From: an uncultured Pirellula sp. | GTDB lineage: Bacteria > Planctomycetota > Planctomycetia > Pirellulales > Pirellulaceae | DNA: 64,000 nt | Assembly (NCBI GenBank): GCA_903858115.1 | Contig: CAIOHR010000006.1 | Coordinates: forward strand, 1 to 64,000 | Direction of reading: 5' to 3' | Shown here: positions 8,247 to 16,747 of the stretch, piece by piece | Layout of the letters: every line of letters begins with the position of its first letter | How positions within the stretch are numbered: position 1 is the first letter of the stretch | Notes under the pieces: generated by a model | The model's database searches: none | What the model saw: only the letters and a program-made list of their open reading frames with translations | Told to the model about the DNA's origin: nothing | Made by a program: the position numbers and the translations under genes

Positions 8247-9242
8247 GTGCCATTGCCGAATGCTGCTTCAGTGACGCGAACAGTTCCTACGAAACCCTCT
8301 CTTTCTACCAATCACTCGCTAATCAGAAGCCCTATTTGGTCTTCAACTGCTGGAGCCGTGATTCACGGTCTTTTATATTTTTTCGTTGTATCGAATTTCT
8401 GGATCGCTGTCGTAGCGCCTTTCCAGAAAAGAATCGACGACATGCAACTGACATTGCCCCATTTAGCGAACAGCACATTGTCCATCTGGCAGTTTGTCAC
8501 CGATCATTCATTGCTGTCGTTTCTCATCCTTTGCGTCCTGATCCTCGCGGATGGAAGTGTGCTTTATTCATTGGGTTGTACTGAACGTTGGCCTGTGGCA
8601 AGAGAAGTTTGGTCGGGATTGATTTTGGCCATGCTCGTTGGCTTCGTCACGTTTTCTGCTTTTGCGTTGCTCTATCCGTACCAACTCATGCTTTCCCCAA
8701 TCAATTATGAAGAAGCCCAACGTGAAGAATTCGAAAGGCTTCGTGGCGAATGGACATTGGTCAGCTCTGAGCAGGCTGGGAGTACCATTTCGGTTCAGCC
8801 ATCTAACGCTGATATCTTGCGATTCGAACAGACAATCGAAATTCGAAAGGAAAGTCAGGCTGGAAAGAAGAGCAAATCAAAAAGAGATGATTTGCCCAGA
8901 GTGGGTCGCAAAGATCAGGAAGTACGCAGAAACAATTTCAGCTGGAAGATGCCTGGTAATGTCGTGGAAGGCTCTTTCAACTTCACCATAGATCGTCTCC
9001 CCAAACAAATCCAATTTAGTGCTGGGGCATCGGTGCAATTGCCGGGATTCGGACAGAAATCATCCCAAATCGCAGCTATTTATAAGCTGGAACGAGATCG
9101 CTTAACTCTTTGTTTATTCCCACCTAATGACAAAGGCTACAGTTCGCTTTACGACAGCGAACAATTGATGGAGTTCAATACGAAGGATACAAAAAACAAG
9201 GTGATGATATTCCAGCGGCGAAGCAGTCCTTTGCAAAGATAG
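8247..9242 (+). CDS. TIGR03067-like protein with membrane N-terminus (copy 1)
   Basis: Function unknown. The N-terminal third has three hydrophobic segments, and the C-terminal half is a soluble domain that begins FERLRGEWTLVSSEQAG and ends with AIYKLERDRLTLCLFPP, the pattern of the TIGR03067 family common in planctomycetes (LxGxW...V and ...YxLxGDxLxLC). It is clearly a paralogue of the next gene: AREVWSG, the EFERLRGEW block and the KNKVMIFQRR tail all align. The start is uncertain. Homology to copy 2 begins near TKPSLSTNH, so the GTG at 8247 or the GTG at 8274 would fit; the frame itself is open from 8175. Confidence 0.6.
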   Translation: MPLPNAASVTRTVPTKPSLSTNHSLIRSPIWSSTAGAVIHGLLYFFVVSNFWIAVVAPFQKRIDDMQLTLPHLANSTLSIWQFVTDHSLLSFLILCVLILADGSVLYSLGCTERWPVAREVWSGLILAMLVGFVTFSAFALLYPYQLMLSPINYEEAQREEFERLRGEWTLVSSEQAGSTISVQPSNADILRFEQTIEIRKESQAGKKSKSKRDDLPRVGRKDQEVRRNNFSWKMPGNVVEGSFNFTIDRLPKQIQFSAGASVQLPGFGQKSSQIAAIYKLERDRLTLCLFPPNDKGYSSLYDSEQLMEFNTKDTKNKVMIFQRRSSPLQR

Positions 9243-9302
9243 TTTTAGCAACGATCGGTCCATTTTCCGTTTCCAATAAATTACTTAGAGAGAAAACTGC
9301 TT

Positions 9303-10151
9303 ATGGGAGAGCCGTCGAAATCGAAGCTCGTAAATAGTCCATTAGGGGCAGCGATTACTTGTGCATTGCTGCATGGCCTTTTATTTGCCGCCACTTTGTT
9401 ATTTTGGCGGATGGAATTGGTCGAAAAATACATTGCAAGAACACAGGCGATGGAATTGAAACTGCCTTCAGTAACGAACAACGTATTGTCCGTCTGGCTA
9501 CGAATCACCGATCCTCTATGGCTATTTCTCCTCATCCTTTGCCTTGTAATCATCGCGCACGGGAGTGTTCTTTATGTCTTGGACCGTTCTGAAATCTGGC
9601 GAATGGCGAGGGAGGTTTGGTCTGGAATGATCCTGTCATTGCTCATTGGCTTCTTCATTTATTCGGCTGCATGCATGGTTCCTCCCTATCAATATCTTCT
9701 GTCATCCATCATGGGCGAGAACGTTGATCGTCAGGAATTCCAAAGGCTAGAGGGCGAATGGATATCGGTGCATGCCGAGTTGGATGGAGCAACAACGACG
9801 TTCGAGCCATCTACGGCTGATATTTTGCGATTCGAGCGAGTCAAAATCGGCGGCGATCGCCGGGCCCGTTTCGATCACAGGTTTAGCTGGAATACGGCTG
9901 GAAGAATCATTGAAGGTACTGTACTTAGAAGCTCACAAAACTATCCGAAACAACTCCATTTTCTTTCCTGGTTTAGTCCTGCCGATTCTCCCAGAGCTAT
10001 CTATAAGTTGGAAGGAGACCGGCTAACTCTGTGTTTGTTTCCACCCAATACTTGGGCAAACGACTGGTCTTCAGAGTTCGTTACCAAAGGCACAAAAAAC
10101 AAGTTGATGGTATTCGAGAAGCGGAGGCAACTAGAGATGGCTCCAAAGTAA
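9303..10151 (+). CDS. TIGR03067-like protein with membrane N-terminus (copy 2)
   Basis: A 282-residue paralogue of the preceding gene, 60 bp downstream on the same strand, so probably one transcript. Hydrophobic segments lie at about residues 16-36, 60-80 and 100-120. The soluble part starts with FQRLEGEWISVHAELDG and includes AIYKLEGDRLTLCLFPPN, closer than copy 1 to the family consensus LEGxW and KLEGDxLxLC. The charged insert of copy 1 (KKSKSKRDD region) is missing here. The pair looks like a local gene duplication. Role unknown; a palindromic hairpin 70 bp downstream may end the transcript. Confidence 0.7.
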   Translation: MGEPSKSKLVNSPLGAAITCALLHGLLFAATLLFWRMELVEKYIARTQAMELKLPSVTNNVLSVWLRITDPLWLFLLILCLVIIAHGSVLYVLDRSEIWRMAREVWSGMILSLLIGFFIYSAACMVPPYQYLLSSIMGENVDRQEFQRLEGEWISVHAELDGATTTFEPSTADILRFERVKIGGDRRARFDHRFSWNTAGRIIEGTVLRSSQNYPKQLHFLSWFSPADSPRAIYKLEGDRLTLCLFPPNTWANDWSSEFVTKGTKNKLMVFEKRRQLEMAPK

Positions 10152-10220
10152 ATCATCATCAGAGTTCTTGTAAGATTTGCAAGAGGATCTTCAATCGGCT
10201 TACATATTTGTCGACACAGG

Positions 10221-10250
10221 GAGCAGCACCTTCAAGTGAAGGTGCTGCTC
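10221..10250. terminator. Near-perfect 30-nt palindrome, possible terminator
   Basis: GAGCAGCACCTTCA, a central AG, then the exact complement TGAAGGTGCTGCTC. The 14-bp stem is very stable. No T tract follows, so it may act as an RNA processing or rho-type end, or as a protein-binding palindrome, rather than an intrinsic terminator. Confidence 0.5.
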
Positions 10251-10381
10251 AAACTGAGGCAACGGAGACTGTTCCCGACGCGGCCGTCGACCAACTCGTC
10301 GTGCGGGAGATGGAAAATCGATTTCACACCAGACCGACTAACGGCCAACAACCCTGCAATGTCCCAAAGACATGGCTCGTT

Positions 10382-10438
10382 AACTCGCACCGATCACCCA
10401 ACCGTCACCCAACCCGGCGTGCCAAACCGGTGCGAGTT
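10382..10438. repeat. Inverted repeat, family B
   Basis: The 5' arm AACTCGCACCG pairs with CGGTGCGAGTT at the end of the block. The 16-mer CAAACCGGTGCGAGTT (10423-10438) recurs exactly at 12472-12487, and with one change at 33036-33051. The middle, CGCACCGATCACCCAACCG, resembles 21012-21031. Confidence 0.6.
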
Positions 10439-10813
10439 GGTGGTAAAGGGACGAGATAGGTTGCAACGACCGCAAGCAACAACTTGCTGCGACGCAAACT
10501 GCCTACCGGAACCTGCTCAAACTCAGCTTCCGACTTGACACAAATTCGAGCCGCCTGCTGGATTCAACGCATACCACTGAAGCGATCGACTCTAGCGATG
10601 TTGACGATCTTAACGACCTCGAAACGTCTCCACGTCAGACAATCCGCCTGTCCTTCGATTAAATTCTATTCGAATTAACTGCTATTCGACGATGACCATT
10701 CCGTGTAGCTGTACGTTTGTCAATACCCAAATTGCTTATTGTACCTGGTAAATTGGGAGCGTCGTCAAGGATGACTAGTCGCTGAATCAAAATAAGTTCG
10801 CTGAAGGGACGCA

Positions 10814-12172
10814 GTGATGAACTATCAATGCACGTTGCGATGGATCGCGCACTACTTCGCTTTAATCGCGATAGCTCAATCAGTTGTCTTCTTTCGCACA
10901 GATTGCTTTTCACAGGAAACGAATTCAGATGAAGCGATTCCAGAGCTATCCTCAGTGCAAACTAGACTAGAGAACTTGGAACTTGGAACGTGCCGCTGCT
11001 CGCTAGAGCCGGATAGTTGGTTGAACGGCCGCGACAGTAATTTTAGGCGCTCGTTGAAAAGCAACGGCATCACCTTCACTAACAAAGTTACCAATTTCTA
11101 CATTGGTAACACTCGCGGTGGAAATGAACAGCAGTTCAGTTTCGCGGGACACGGCGATTATTTAGCAAACCTCAACATTCATGAGATGGGAGGTCCGCAA
11201 GGTCAGTTTTTTCAAATACGGGTAGAACATCGTTTTGGTGAATCGATTACACCTGCTTCTGGCGCGTTGTTGCCACCCACGTTGGCAACTGATATTCCGA
11301 TTCGCGATTCAGAACAGCTGTATGTCACCAACTTCCTCTTCACACAGGCCCTGTCTGAGTCCTTCGCGATTTATGCGGGCAAAATGGATACACTTGGAGG
11401 AATGAATGGTTCGCTAACAAGTGGACGAGGGATCGATCAGTTTTCAAATCTCTCGCTTATCAATAACCCCTTAGGACTGCGAAGTGTTGGATACTCGAGT
11501 TTGGGAACTGGCTTTGCTGTTCTGAATGATGGAGAGAGTATATTTAACTTTTTGGTGTTCAACGCTAGGGACACTACTGCAACGGATGGTTTGAGTGAGT
11601 TGTTTGCAGATGGTGTTGTGCTTGCTCCAGAACTGAAGATCCCAACCAATTTCATGGGACTTCCAGGGTTCCAATCGTTTGGCGGAATATGGAGTAGCCG
11701 CGATTTCGCAACCTTGAATCAATCTCCTTTCTTTTTGCTACCACAAATTCCAATTGCACGTCAATCAGGGACGTGGGCGTTGCTATATGCCTTCGACCAA
11801 TACGTGGTGGTTGATCCATGCAACAAGAAACGCGGCTGGGGTTTCTTTGGTCGATCGGGAATTGCTGAAAGTGAGACGAATCCAGCCAGTTGTTTTCTGA
11901 GCGCAGGGGTGGCAGGTAATATCCTCTTTAATAATCGACCCAACGACCGATTCGGTGCGGGCTGGTTCTACTATGGTGCAAGCAGCAAGATCGCGCCGTT
12001 CGCACAAGCCGTCGTAGGGCCAATTCGAGACGGTCAAGGTATAGAGCTTTTCTATAACTTGGCTCTAAACAAACGTATGTTTTTGACAGCCGACACCCAG
12101 TACTTACAATCTGCATTAGCAAACGTAGACAATGCATTGCTCTTTGGGCTTCGCGCGAACCTTGCATTTTGA
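10814..12172 (+). CDS. OprB-family carbohydrate-selective porin
   Basis: An outer-membrane beta-barrel protein of about 452 residues. A signal peptide covers roughly residues 1-34. A short linker with ELSSVQTRLENLEL, a possible coiled coil, precedes the barrel. The barrel shows alternating polar and aromatic strands with typical OprB features: YLANLNIHEMGGPQGQFFQIR, the FLFTQALSESFAIYAGKMDT block, and a C-terminus ending in LRANLAF with a terminal phenylalanine as expected for outer-membrane insertion. OprB porins pass sugars across the outer membrane. Its closeness to an AraC regulator and three sulfatases suggests it admits oligosaccharides released by desulfation. That link is inference. 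Confidence 0.82.
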   Translation: MMNYQCTLRWIAHYFALIAIAQSVVFFRTDCFSQETNSDEAIPELSSVQTRLENLELGTCRCSLEPDSWLNGRDSNFRRSLKSNGITFTNKVTNFYIGNTRGGNEQQFSFAGHGDYLANLNIHEMGGPQGQFFQIRVEHRFGESITPASGALLPPTLATDIPIRDSEQLYVTNFLFTQALSESFAIYAGKMDTLGGMNGSLTSGRGIDQFSNLSLINNPLGLRSVGYSSLGTGFAVLNDGESIFNFLVFNARDTTATDGLSELFADGVVLAPELKIPTNFMGLPGFQSFGGIWSSRDFATLNQSPFFLLPQIPIARQSGTWALLYAFDQYVVVDPCNKKRGWGFFGRSGIAESETNPASCFLSAGVAGNILFNNRPNDRFGAGWFYYGASSKIAPFAQAVVGPIRDGQGIELFYNLALNKRMFLTADTQYLQSALANVDNALLFGLRANLAF

Positions 12173-12643
12173 GGGTACGGGGCGTCAAAAAGGAATCTGT
12201 AACGCATTCGAATCGATTTTGAGCACGTGCATTACCTGAGCTCGTCGCTCAACTTCTCAATCGAGCCACTAACTTTTTTTGGGCGGTGCAGGACTTAGTC
12301 TTGCGACACTGGTGAATCAATTTCCATTCCAACATCGAATGTCTCGCTGAATCTCTTAGGAGAACAGTATACCAATTGTCCACTTCAGTGAAGCGATTGC
12401 GTGCCCACAAATGCAGAGCAATTGGCCCGCAAGGTCATCGCTACGCTTAGCCCGCCGTGTCAAACGCGTGTCAAACCGGTGCGAGTTAGGCCAGGGTGCG
12501 ATTGGCAAATAATTTTTCCAGCCGTTGTCGTTTTACGCCTTTGAGACCTTACAATTACCATCCATGTTTGTTCATTTTCTTTATCTCCGTCTAGACTGAG
12601 ATTAATTAGGCGTAAGTTACTTTTCGGTACATGGTGATCTTGG
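12173..12643. other. Regulatory spacer before araC-type gene
   Basis: About 470 bases with no gene. It holds a family B repeat copy (12472-12487, within GTGTCAAACGCGTGTCAAACC) and an inverted repeat TTACGCCT (12533-12540)/AGGCGTAA (12608-12615) just upstream of the regulator gene, which may be a binding site. The latter is a weak guess. Confidence 0.4.
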
Positions 12644-13606
12644 ATGACTTTGGTTTATCACTCATTTGCTTTTGATTCCTTTGACTGTTCCGGTAACAGT
12701 GAAATCATCGCGGGTGCTGAATTCGAACAAAAGCTGCTGAGAGGTGGTAGATTTCGAGCAAAGCTTGACCGATTGATCTTGCCGTCAAGCAGACTAGATC
12801 GAGGCTCTTACTCTTTACCTGGATTTGGAAGAGGTGCCATTCCTAAAGGTTGGATCAATTTTGGATTCACATTTCAAGTTGATGAGCCTGCATGGGTCAA
12901 CGGCGTATATTTGAAGACCAGTGATATTCAACTTTATGCCGAAGGTTCATCTGTCGACTATCGATCTGCTCCGAATGCGGCCTGGTATGCATTTCAAGTC
13001 CGCCCTGCAGATCTTGATCGATGCTCATTGGATGTTAATGGGCACACCATCAGCATTCCGAAAAGCGGGTTCCTAAACCTTCAAATTCACCCATGTTTGT
13101 TTGCGGAGCTTCACTCGACGTTCGACGCTGCGTTTGATGTAGGACGTAGGAATCCGTCGTCGCAGCCACTCGTCCATGCCGAATACATTCAGCAGCAGCT
13201 AATGAGAAAGGTAGTACTTGCGATTTCCTCCGCGACAGGGGAAACCGATCGACGAACCATCAATGCCGCCGGTCAAAAGTTGAGTTTGATCCGTCGATGC
13301 GAAGAGTTTTTAAGCGAACATTTGCACGATTTCGTCTCGATCCATGATCTCGTCCACGCCACTGGAACCAACGAGCGATCCCTCGAGTACTATTTCAAGG
13401 AAGTTTTCGGGATCAACCCTCAGCGGTGGTTGATTAACGCGAGATTGCATCGTGTTCGACGAGAATTGCAAACAGCCAATTCATTCGTTTCAATCCAGGA
13501 TGTTGCTGGACGCTGGGGGTTTCACCATGGGGGGCGCTTTGCCGCTTCCTATCGGGAGCTGTTCGACGAGTATCCACGACAAACCCTCTCTAATAGGCTG
13601 ACTTAA
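12644..13606 (+). CDS. AraC-family transcriptional regulator
   Basis: A 320-residue DNA-binding regulator. The last 100 residues form the double helix-turn-helix of AraC/XylS proteins: VSIHDLVHATGTNERSLEYY gives the first HTH, then FGINPQRWLINARLHRVRREL, then VSIQDVAGRWGFHHGGRFAA and YRELFDEYPRQTL for the second HTH and signature. The N-terminal 200 residues are a sensor domain without a clear cupin motif, similar in layout to EutR-like regulators. It converges with the sulfatase gene only 12 bp away and lies 470 bp after the porin gene. It may control either or both. The ligand is unknown. Confidence 0.85.
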   Translation: MTLVYHSFAFDSFDCSGNSEIIAGAEFEQKLLRGGRFRAKLDRLILPSSRLDRGSYSLPGFGRGAIPKGWINFGFTFQVDEPAWVNGVYLKTSDIQLYAEGSSVDYRSAPNAAWYAFQVRPADLDRCSLDVNGHTISIPKSGFLNLQIHPCLFAELHSTFDAAFDVGRRNPSSQPLVHAEYIQQQLMRKVVLAISSATGETDRRTINAAGQKLSLIRRCEEFLSEHLHDFVSIHDLVHATGTNERSLEYYFKEVFGINPQRWLINARLHRVRRELQTANSFVSIQDVAGRWGFHHGGRFAASYRELFDEYPRQTLSNRLT

Positions 13607-13618
13607 CCTAAGCATCGT

Positions 13619-15985
13619 CTATTTCGGCTCAGCTTTTAGTTCCACTTCTACTTTAGAAATTTTGCCGTCGAACTGAAAAGGTCTTCGCTCGAAATAGTCG
13701 CGGGAAACTGGAGAACCTAGATCAACGCCCACGTCGAAACTTTCACTCGCGGTGAAAGCTGCAGGAACCGTCATTTTGGGACTTGTTTTCGCAATCTCTT
13801 TTCCATCGACACTCAACACGATGTCGGCAGGCGCGCCCGGCCGAGGTATCTTTAAGCTTGTATCCACAACGATGGTATGCTTACCAGCGGCGATCTTCTC
13901 TTGCGACTTGGCAATCGAACGATCGATGATCATCAGGTTGTATTCAAAAACGACATGCCCGTTATCCATATAACAAGTGAGTCCACCGCCAGCTCCACCA
14001 AGTGCATACAGGACCCCGCTTGCGTTTTCGCCGCACTCAAGTTCAATCGTCACGGTATTGTTGCTGTTACCAACTGCAGGTGCCGTGAACTCTGGCATAC
14101 GCCTGGTGGTGTCGTCGAAGTTCCAACTGGTATAGGGCGACTTGATTCGGTCTTCGGGATGAAGGCGAAGCCAAATGCCAGCTCCAATAGGGAATACCTT
14201 ATTCTCTTTCGCTTGTTCGAGAAAAAGTTTCTTCATTTCCTGGAGCTTCTCGGGAAACTTCGTAGCAAGGTCATTCTTCTGTGAAAAGTCCTTGGTGAGG
14301 TCGTATAACTCCCAGACGTCCTTCGATGAGTCCCACTCAGCAAGCCCTTTCTGCGCATTCAACCAAGGAGTCAGCGGCCCGAATGTACATGCATACCAGC
14401 CGTCTTGATAAATGCCGTCGCTACCATTGTTGTCAAAGTACTGAACATGTTTGTTGTCCGGTGCCTTGGAGTCATTGAAGGACGGCAACATGCTTACGCC
14501 ATCAATTGGATCTTGATCGAAACCATTTACTTTCTTTGGAGCCTTGATGCCGAGAACTTCGTACAGTGTTGGAGCGATATCGTTAACGTGATAAAACTGT
14601 GATCGAGGCGTGTTGTCGGGCTTGATCTTCTTCGGCCATGAAATCACAAGCGGGTTCCGCGTGCCGCCAAAATGCGAGGCGACTAGCTTGGTTGCTTTGA
14701 ACGGTGTACTTCCTGCCCACGCCCAGCCGGCATGATAGATGTTGTCGGTCAACGAACCACCGAGCGCTTTGAGCCCACCAAGTTCATCGAGTGCCTTGAT
14801 CTGCTGAGCGATGGTGTTGGGGATTTGATTCTGTGCAAGCAGTTCGCTGATAGAACCATTTTGCCCTTCGGCCGATGACCCGTTATCGCCCCAGATATAG
14901 AAAATGATCGTGTTGTCGCGCTGCCCGGTGTGATCTAAGTGTTCAATCAGCTTCCCAACTTGTGCATCGGTGTGTTCGACGAAACCAGCATAGATCTCCA
15001 TCAAGCGAGTCTGAAAAGCACGCTCTGATTGGGGAATATCAGCCCAGGCTGGCATTGTTTTGTCCCGTGCTGTAAGTTCAGTATCCGCAGGAATCCAACC
15101 CAGCTTTTTCTGACGAGCAAATATTTCTTCTCTAAGCTTGTCCCAGCCTTGGTCAAACTTACCTTTGTACTTGTCCGCCCAGTCTTGAGTCACGTGATGG
15201 GGGCCATGCACGCCCCCAGGGGCCCAGTACATGAAGAACGGTTTGTCAGGTGCGAATGCACGATGCTTTTTTAACCAAGTGATTCCTTTGTCCGCCATGT
15301 CTTCGGTCAAGTGATACGATTCATCATGGGGCGGTTCGATGGCTGTTGTGTTCTCGACCAACCGAGGCTCCCACTGCGATGTTTCGCCAGCCAAAAATCC
15401 ATAGAAATGCTCAAATCCATAGCTGGTTGGCCAATACGTGAACGGCCCCATCGCGGTTGTCTGATCCGCAGGAGTGTTGTGCCATTTTCCGAACGCAGAA
15501 GTCTTGTAACCATAGTTCTTCAGAACCTCAGCCACAGTTGCAGAAGTCTTTGGCATGACGCCCGTGTATCCATCCCAATCAACGGCACGTTCAGCAATCG
15601 TACCGTTGCCAACTCGTTGATGATTGCGACCGGTCAGAAGTGAAGCACGTGTGGGTGAGCATATCGATGTCGTGTGAAAGCGATTGTAACTAATACCCTC
15701 ATTTTTCAATCGGGTAAGTGTCGGAGTGTGAGCAAACCCACCAAACGTATCTGGTACGCCAAAACCCGCGTCATCAATGAGAACGATGAGGACATTGGGC
15801 GCGTCCGTGGCCAAACGATCTGGCTCGACGCGTCGCTTGTGGACCGACTGCTGCAAAGTTTGACCGGCCGTACTAGCGGAAGGAGACATTGGGAAGGGCA
15901 GTACCGAGCCGTCGTCCTGCTGTGCATTCGCAAATGCCCCAAAATGGAAGAGTACGCTAGTGATCAAAAGGCGAATGAATTTCAC
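13619..15985 (-). CDS. Secreted sulfatase (large, with C-terminal domain)
   Basis: A 788-residue formylglycine-dependent sulfatase. It has a signal peptide (about residues 1-21), the metal site LIVLIDDAGFG, and the core motif CSPTRASLLTGRN with Cys109 as the residue converted to formylglycine. FGKWHN, a second hallmark of the family, follows at about residue 167. The C-terminal 200 residues form an added domain rich in beta strands (from about 640), with SVDGKEIAKTSPKM, possibly carbohydrate-binding. It is closely related to the sulfatase at 16748-19111 (same CSPTR region, same C-terminal layout). It is last in the sulfatase run. The substrate cannot be read from the sequence. Confidence 0.93.
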   Translation of the reverse strand: MKFIRLLITSVLFHFGAFANAQQDDGSVLPFPMSPSASTAGQTLQQSVHKRRVEPDRLATDAPNVLIVLIDDAGFGVPDTFGGFAHTPTLTRLKNEGISYNRFHTTSICSPTRASLLTGRNHQRVGNGTIAERAVDWDGYTGVMPKTSATVAEVLKNYGYKTSAFGKWHNTPADQTTAMGPFTYWPTSYGFEHFYGFLAGETSQWEPRLVENTTAIEPPHDESYHLTEDMADKGITWLKKHRAFAPDKPFFMYWAPGGVHGPHHVTQDWADKYKGKFDQGWDKLREEIFARQKKLGWIPADTELTARDKTMPAWADIPQSERAFQTRLMEIYAGFVEHTDAQVGKLIEHLDHTGQRDNTIIFYIWGDNGSSAEGQNGSISELLAQNQIPNTIAQQIKALDELGGLKALGGSLTDNIYHAGWAWAGSTPFKATKLVASHFGGTRNPLVISWPKKIKPDNTPRSQFYHVNDIAPTLYEVLGIKAPKKVNGFDQDPIDGVSMLPSFNDSKAPDNKHVQYFDNNGSDGIYQDGWYACTFGPLTPWLNAQKGLAEWDSSKDVWELYDLTKDFSQKNDLATKFPEKLQEMKKLFLEQAKENKVFPIGAGIWLRLHPEDRIKSPYTSWNFDDTTRRMPEFTAPAVGNSNNTVTIELECGENASGVLYALGGAGGGLTCYMDNGHVVFEYNLMIIDRSIAKSQEKIAAGKHTIVVDTSLKIPRPGAPADIVLSVDGKEIAKTSPKMTVPAAFTASESFDVGVDLGSPVSRDYFERRPFQFDGKISKVEVELKAEPK

Positions 15986-16041
15986 GATGTGTTTCCTTAT
16001 CTAAATCAGAGACTATTTCAAAGCATCGATTACGACTCTTG

Positions 16042-16647
16042 TCACACATCATCTCGGACAGCGCCATGGCGATCTTTAATGCGCCGAAGCCTTGTTGCCA
16101 CAAAGATCAGTACGCAACCAATTACCAATGCAACAACGGCGATCAGCCACGAAATTGCGACGACACCTGTGCTGGGCCAAACGATGAGAATCAGTCCAAT
16201 GACCGCTAATACAGCTCCGACGGTTCCGAACAGCTGGCGAGACTCGGCATCAGAATCACTGTTTCGATTTGACAGAAACATTCCGCCCCCTTGAAGCAAC
16301 GCCCATCCCCCCATCAGCGAAAGGAAGAGTCGCACACTGATACCAGTCCAAAAAATCAAGATCGCACCGACAACGCTACTTACGATCGCGAACACAGGAA
16401 ATCCGCTTTTGCCACCGGACCGCACAGCTCCAATAGCACCGACCACTCCATCGAACAGCAAGTAAGCACCAAGCAGGTTGACCAGAATTCCAATGGTCTT
16501 ACCAGGCCAGAATAGAGCGACGACTGCTAGGCACACGGCCATGATGCCACGAATCATAAACCACCACCAAATGACGTCGAACTTGTTGCTGACGCGTTGC
16601 TTGACTTCGGTCACAACTTGCTGCAATTTCTCTCGTCCGTCAGGCAT
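16042..16647 (-). CDS. HdeD-like (DUF308) membrane protein
   Basis: A 201-residue membrane protein with six hydrophobic segments arranged as three helix pairs, including IRGIMAVCLAVVALFWPGKT and GGWALLQGGGMFLS. This repeat pattern and the PGKTIGILVNLLGAYLLFDG block are typical of the DUF308/HdeD family, named after an acid-resistance membrane protein of E. coli. The biochemical role is unknown. It lies between two large sulfatases on the same strand (56 bp before one, 100 bp after the other), so co-expression is likely. Sulfate and acid release by sulfatases could link the two, but this is speculation. Confidence 0.8.
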   Translation of the reverse strand: MPDGREKLQQVVTEVKQRVSNKFDVIWWWFMIRGIMAVCLAVVALFWPGKTIGILVNLLGAYLLFDGVVGAIGAVRSGGKSGFPVFAIVSSVVGAILIFWTGISVRLFLSLMGGWALLQGGGMFLSNRNSDSDAESRQLFGTVGAVLAVIGLILIVWPSTGVVAISWLIAVVALVIGCVLIFVATRLRRIKDRHGAVRDDV

Positions 16648-16747
16648 TTATTTATCTTTCATGCTGCTTATTTGAACAGGAATTCACGGACGAAACGGGG
16701 TCTAAGAGAAGGCTGTCTGATTTCTTCATCCCACTTGTTGTCATTGC

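Larger units (their letters stand above)
10152..10813. other. Spacer with hairpins
   Basis: About 660 bases without a convincing gene. It contains the palindrome at 10221-10250 and an inverted repeat of family B (about 10382-10438). No promoter stands out upstream of the porin gene at 10814. Confidence 0.5.
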
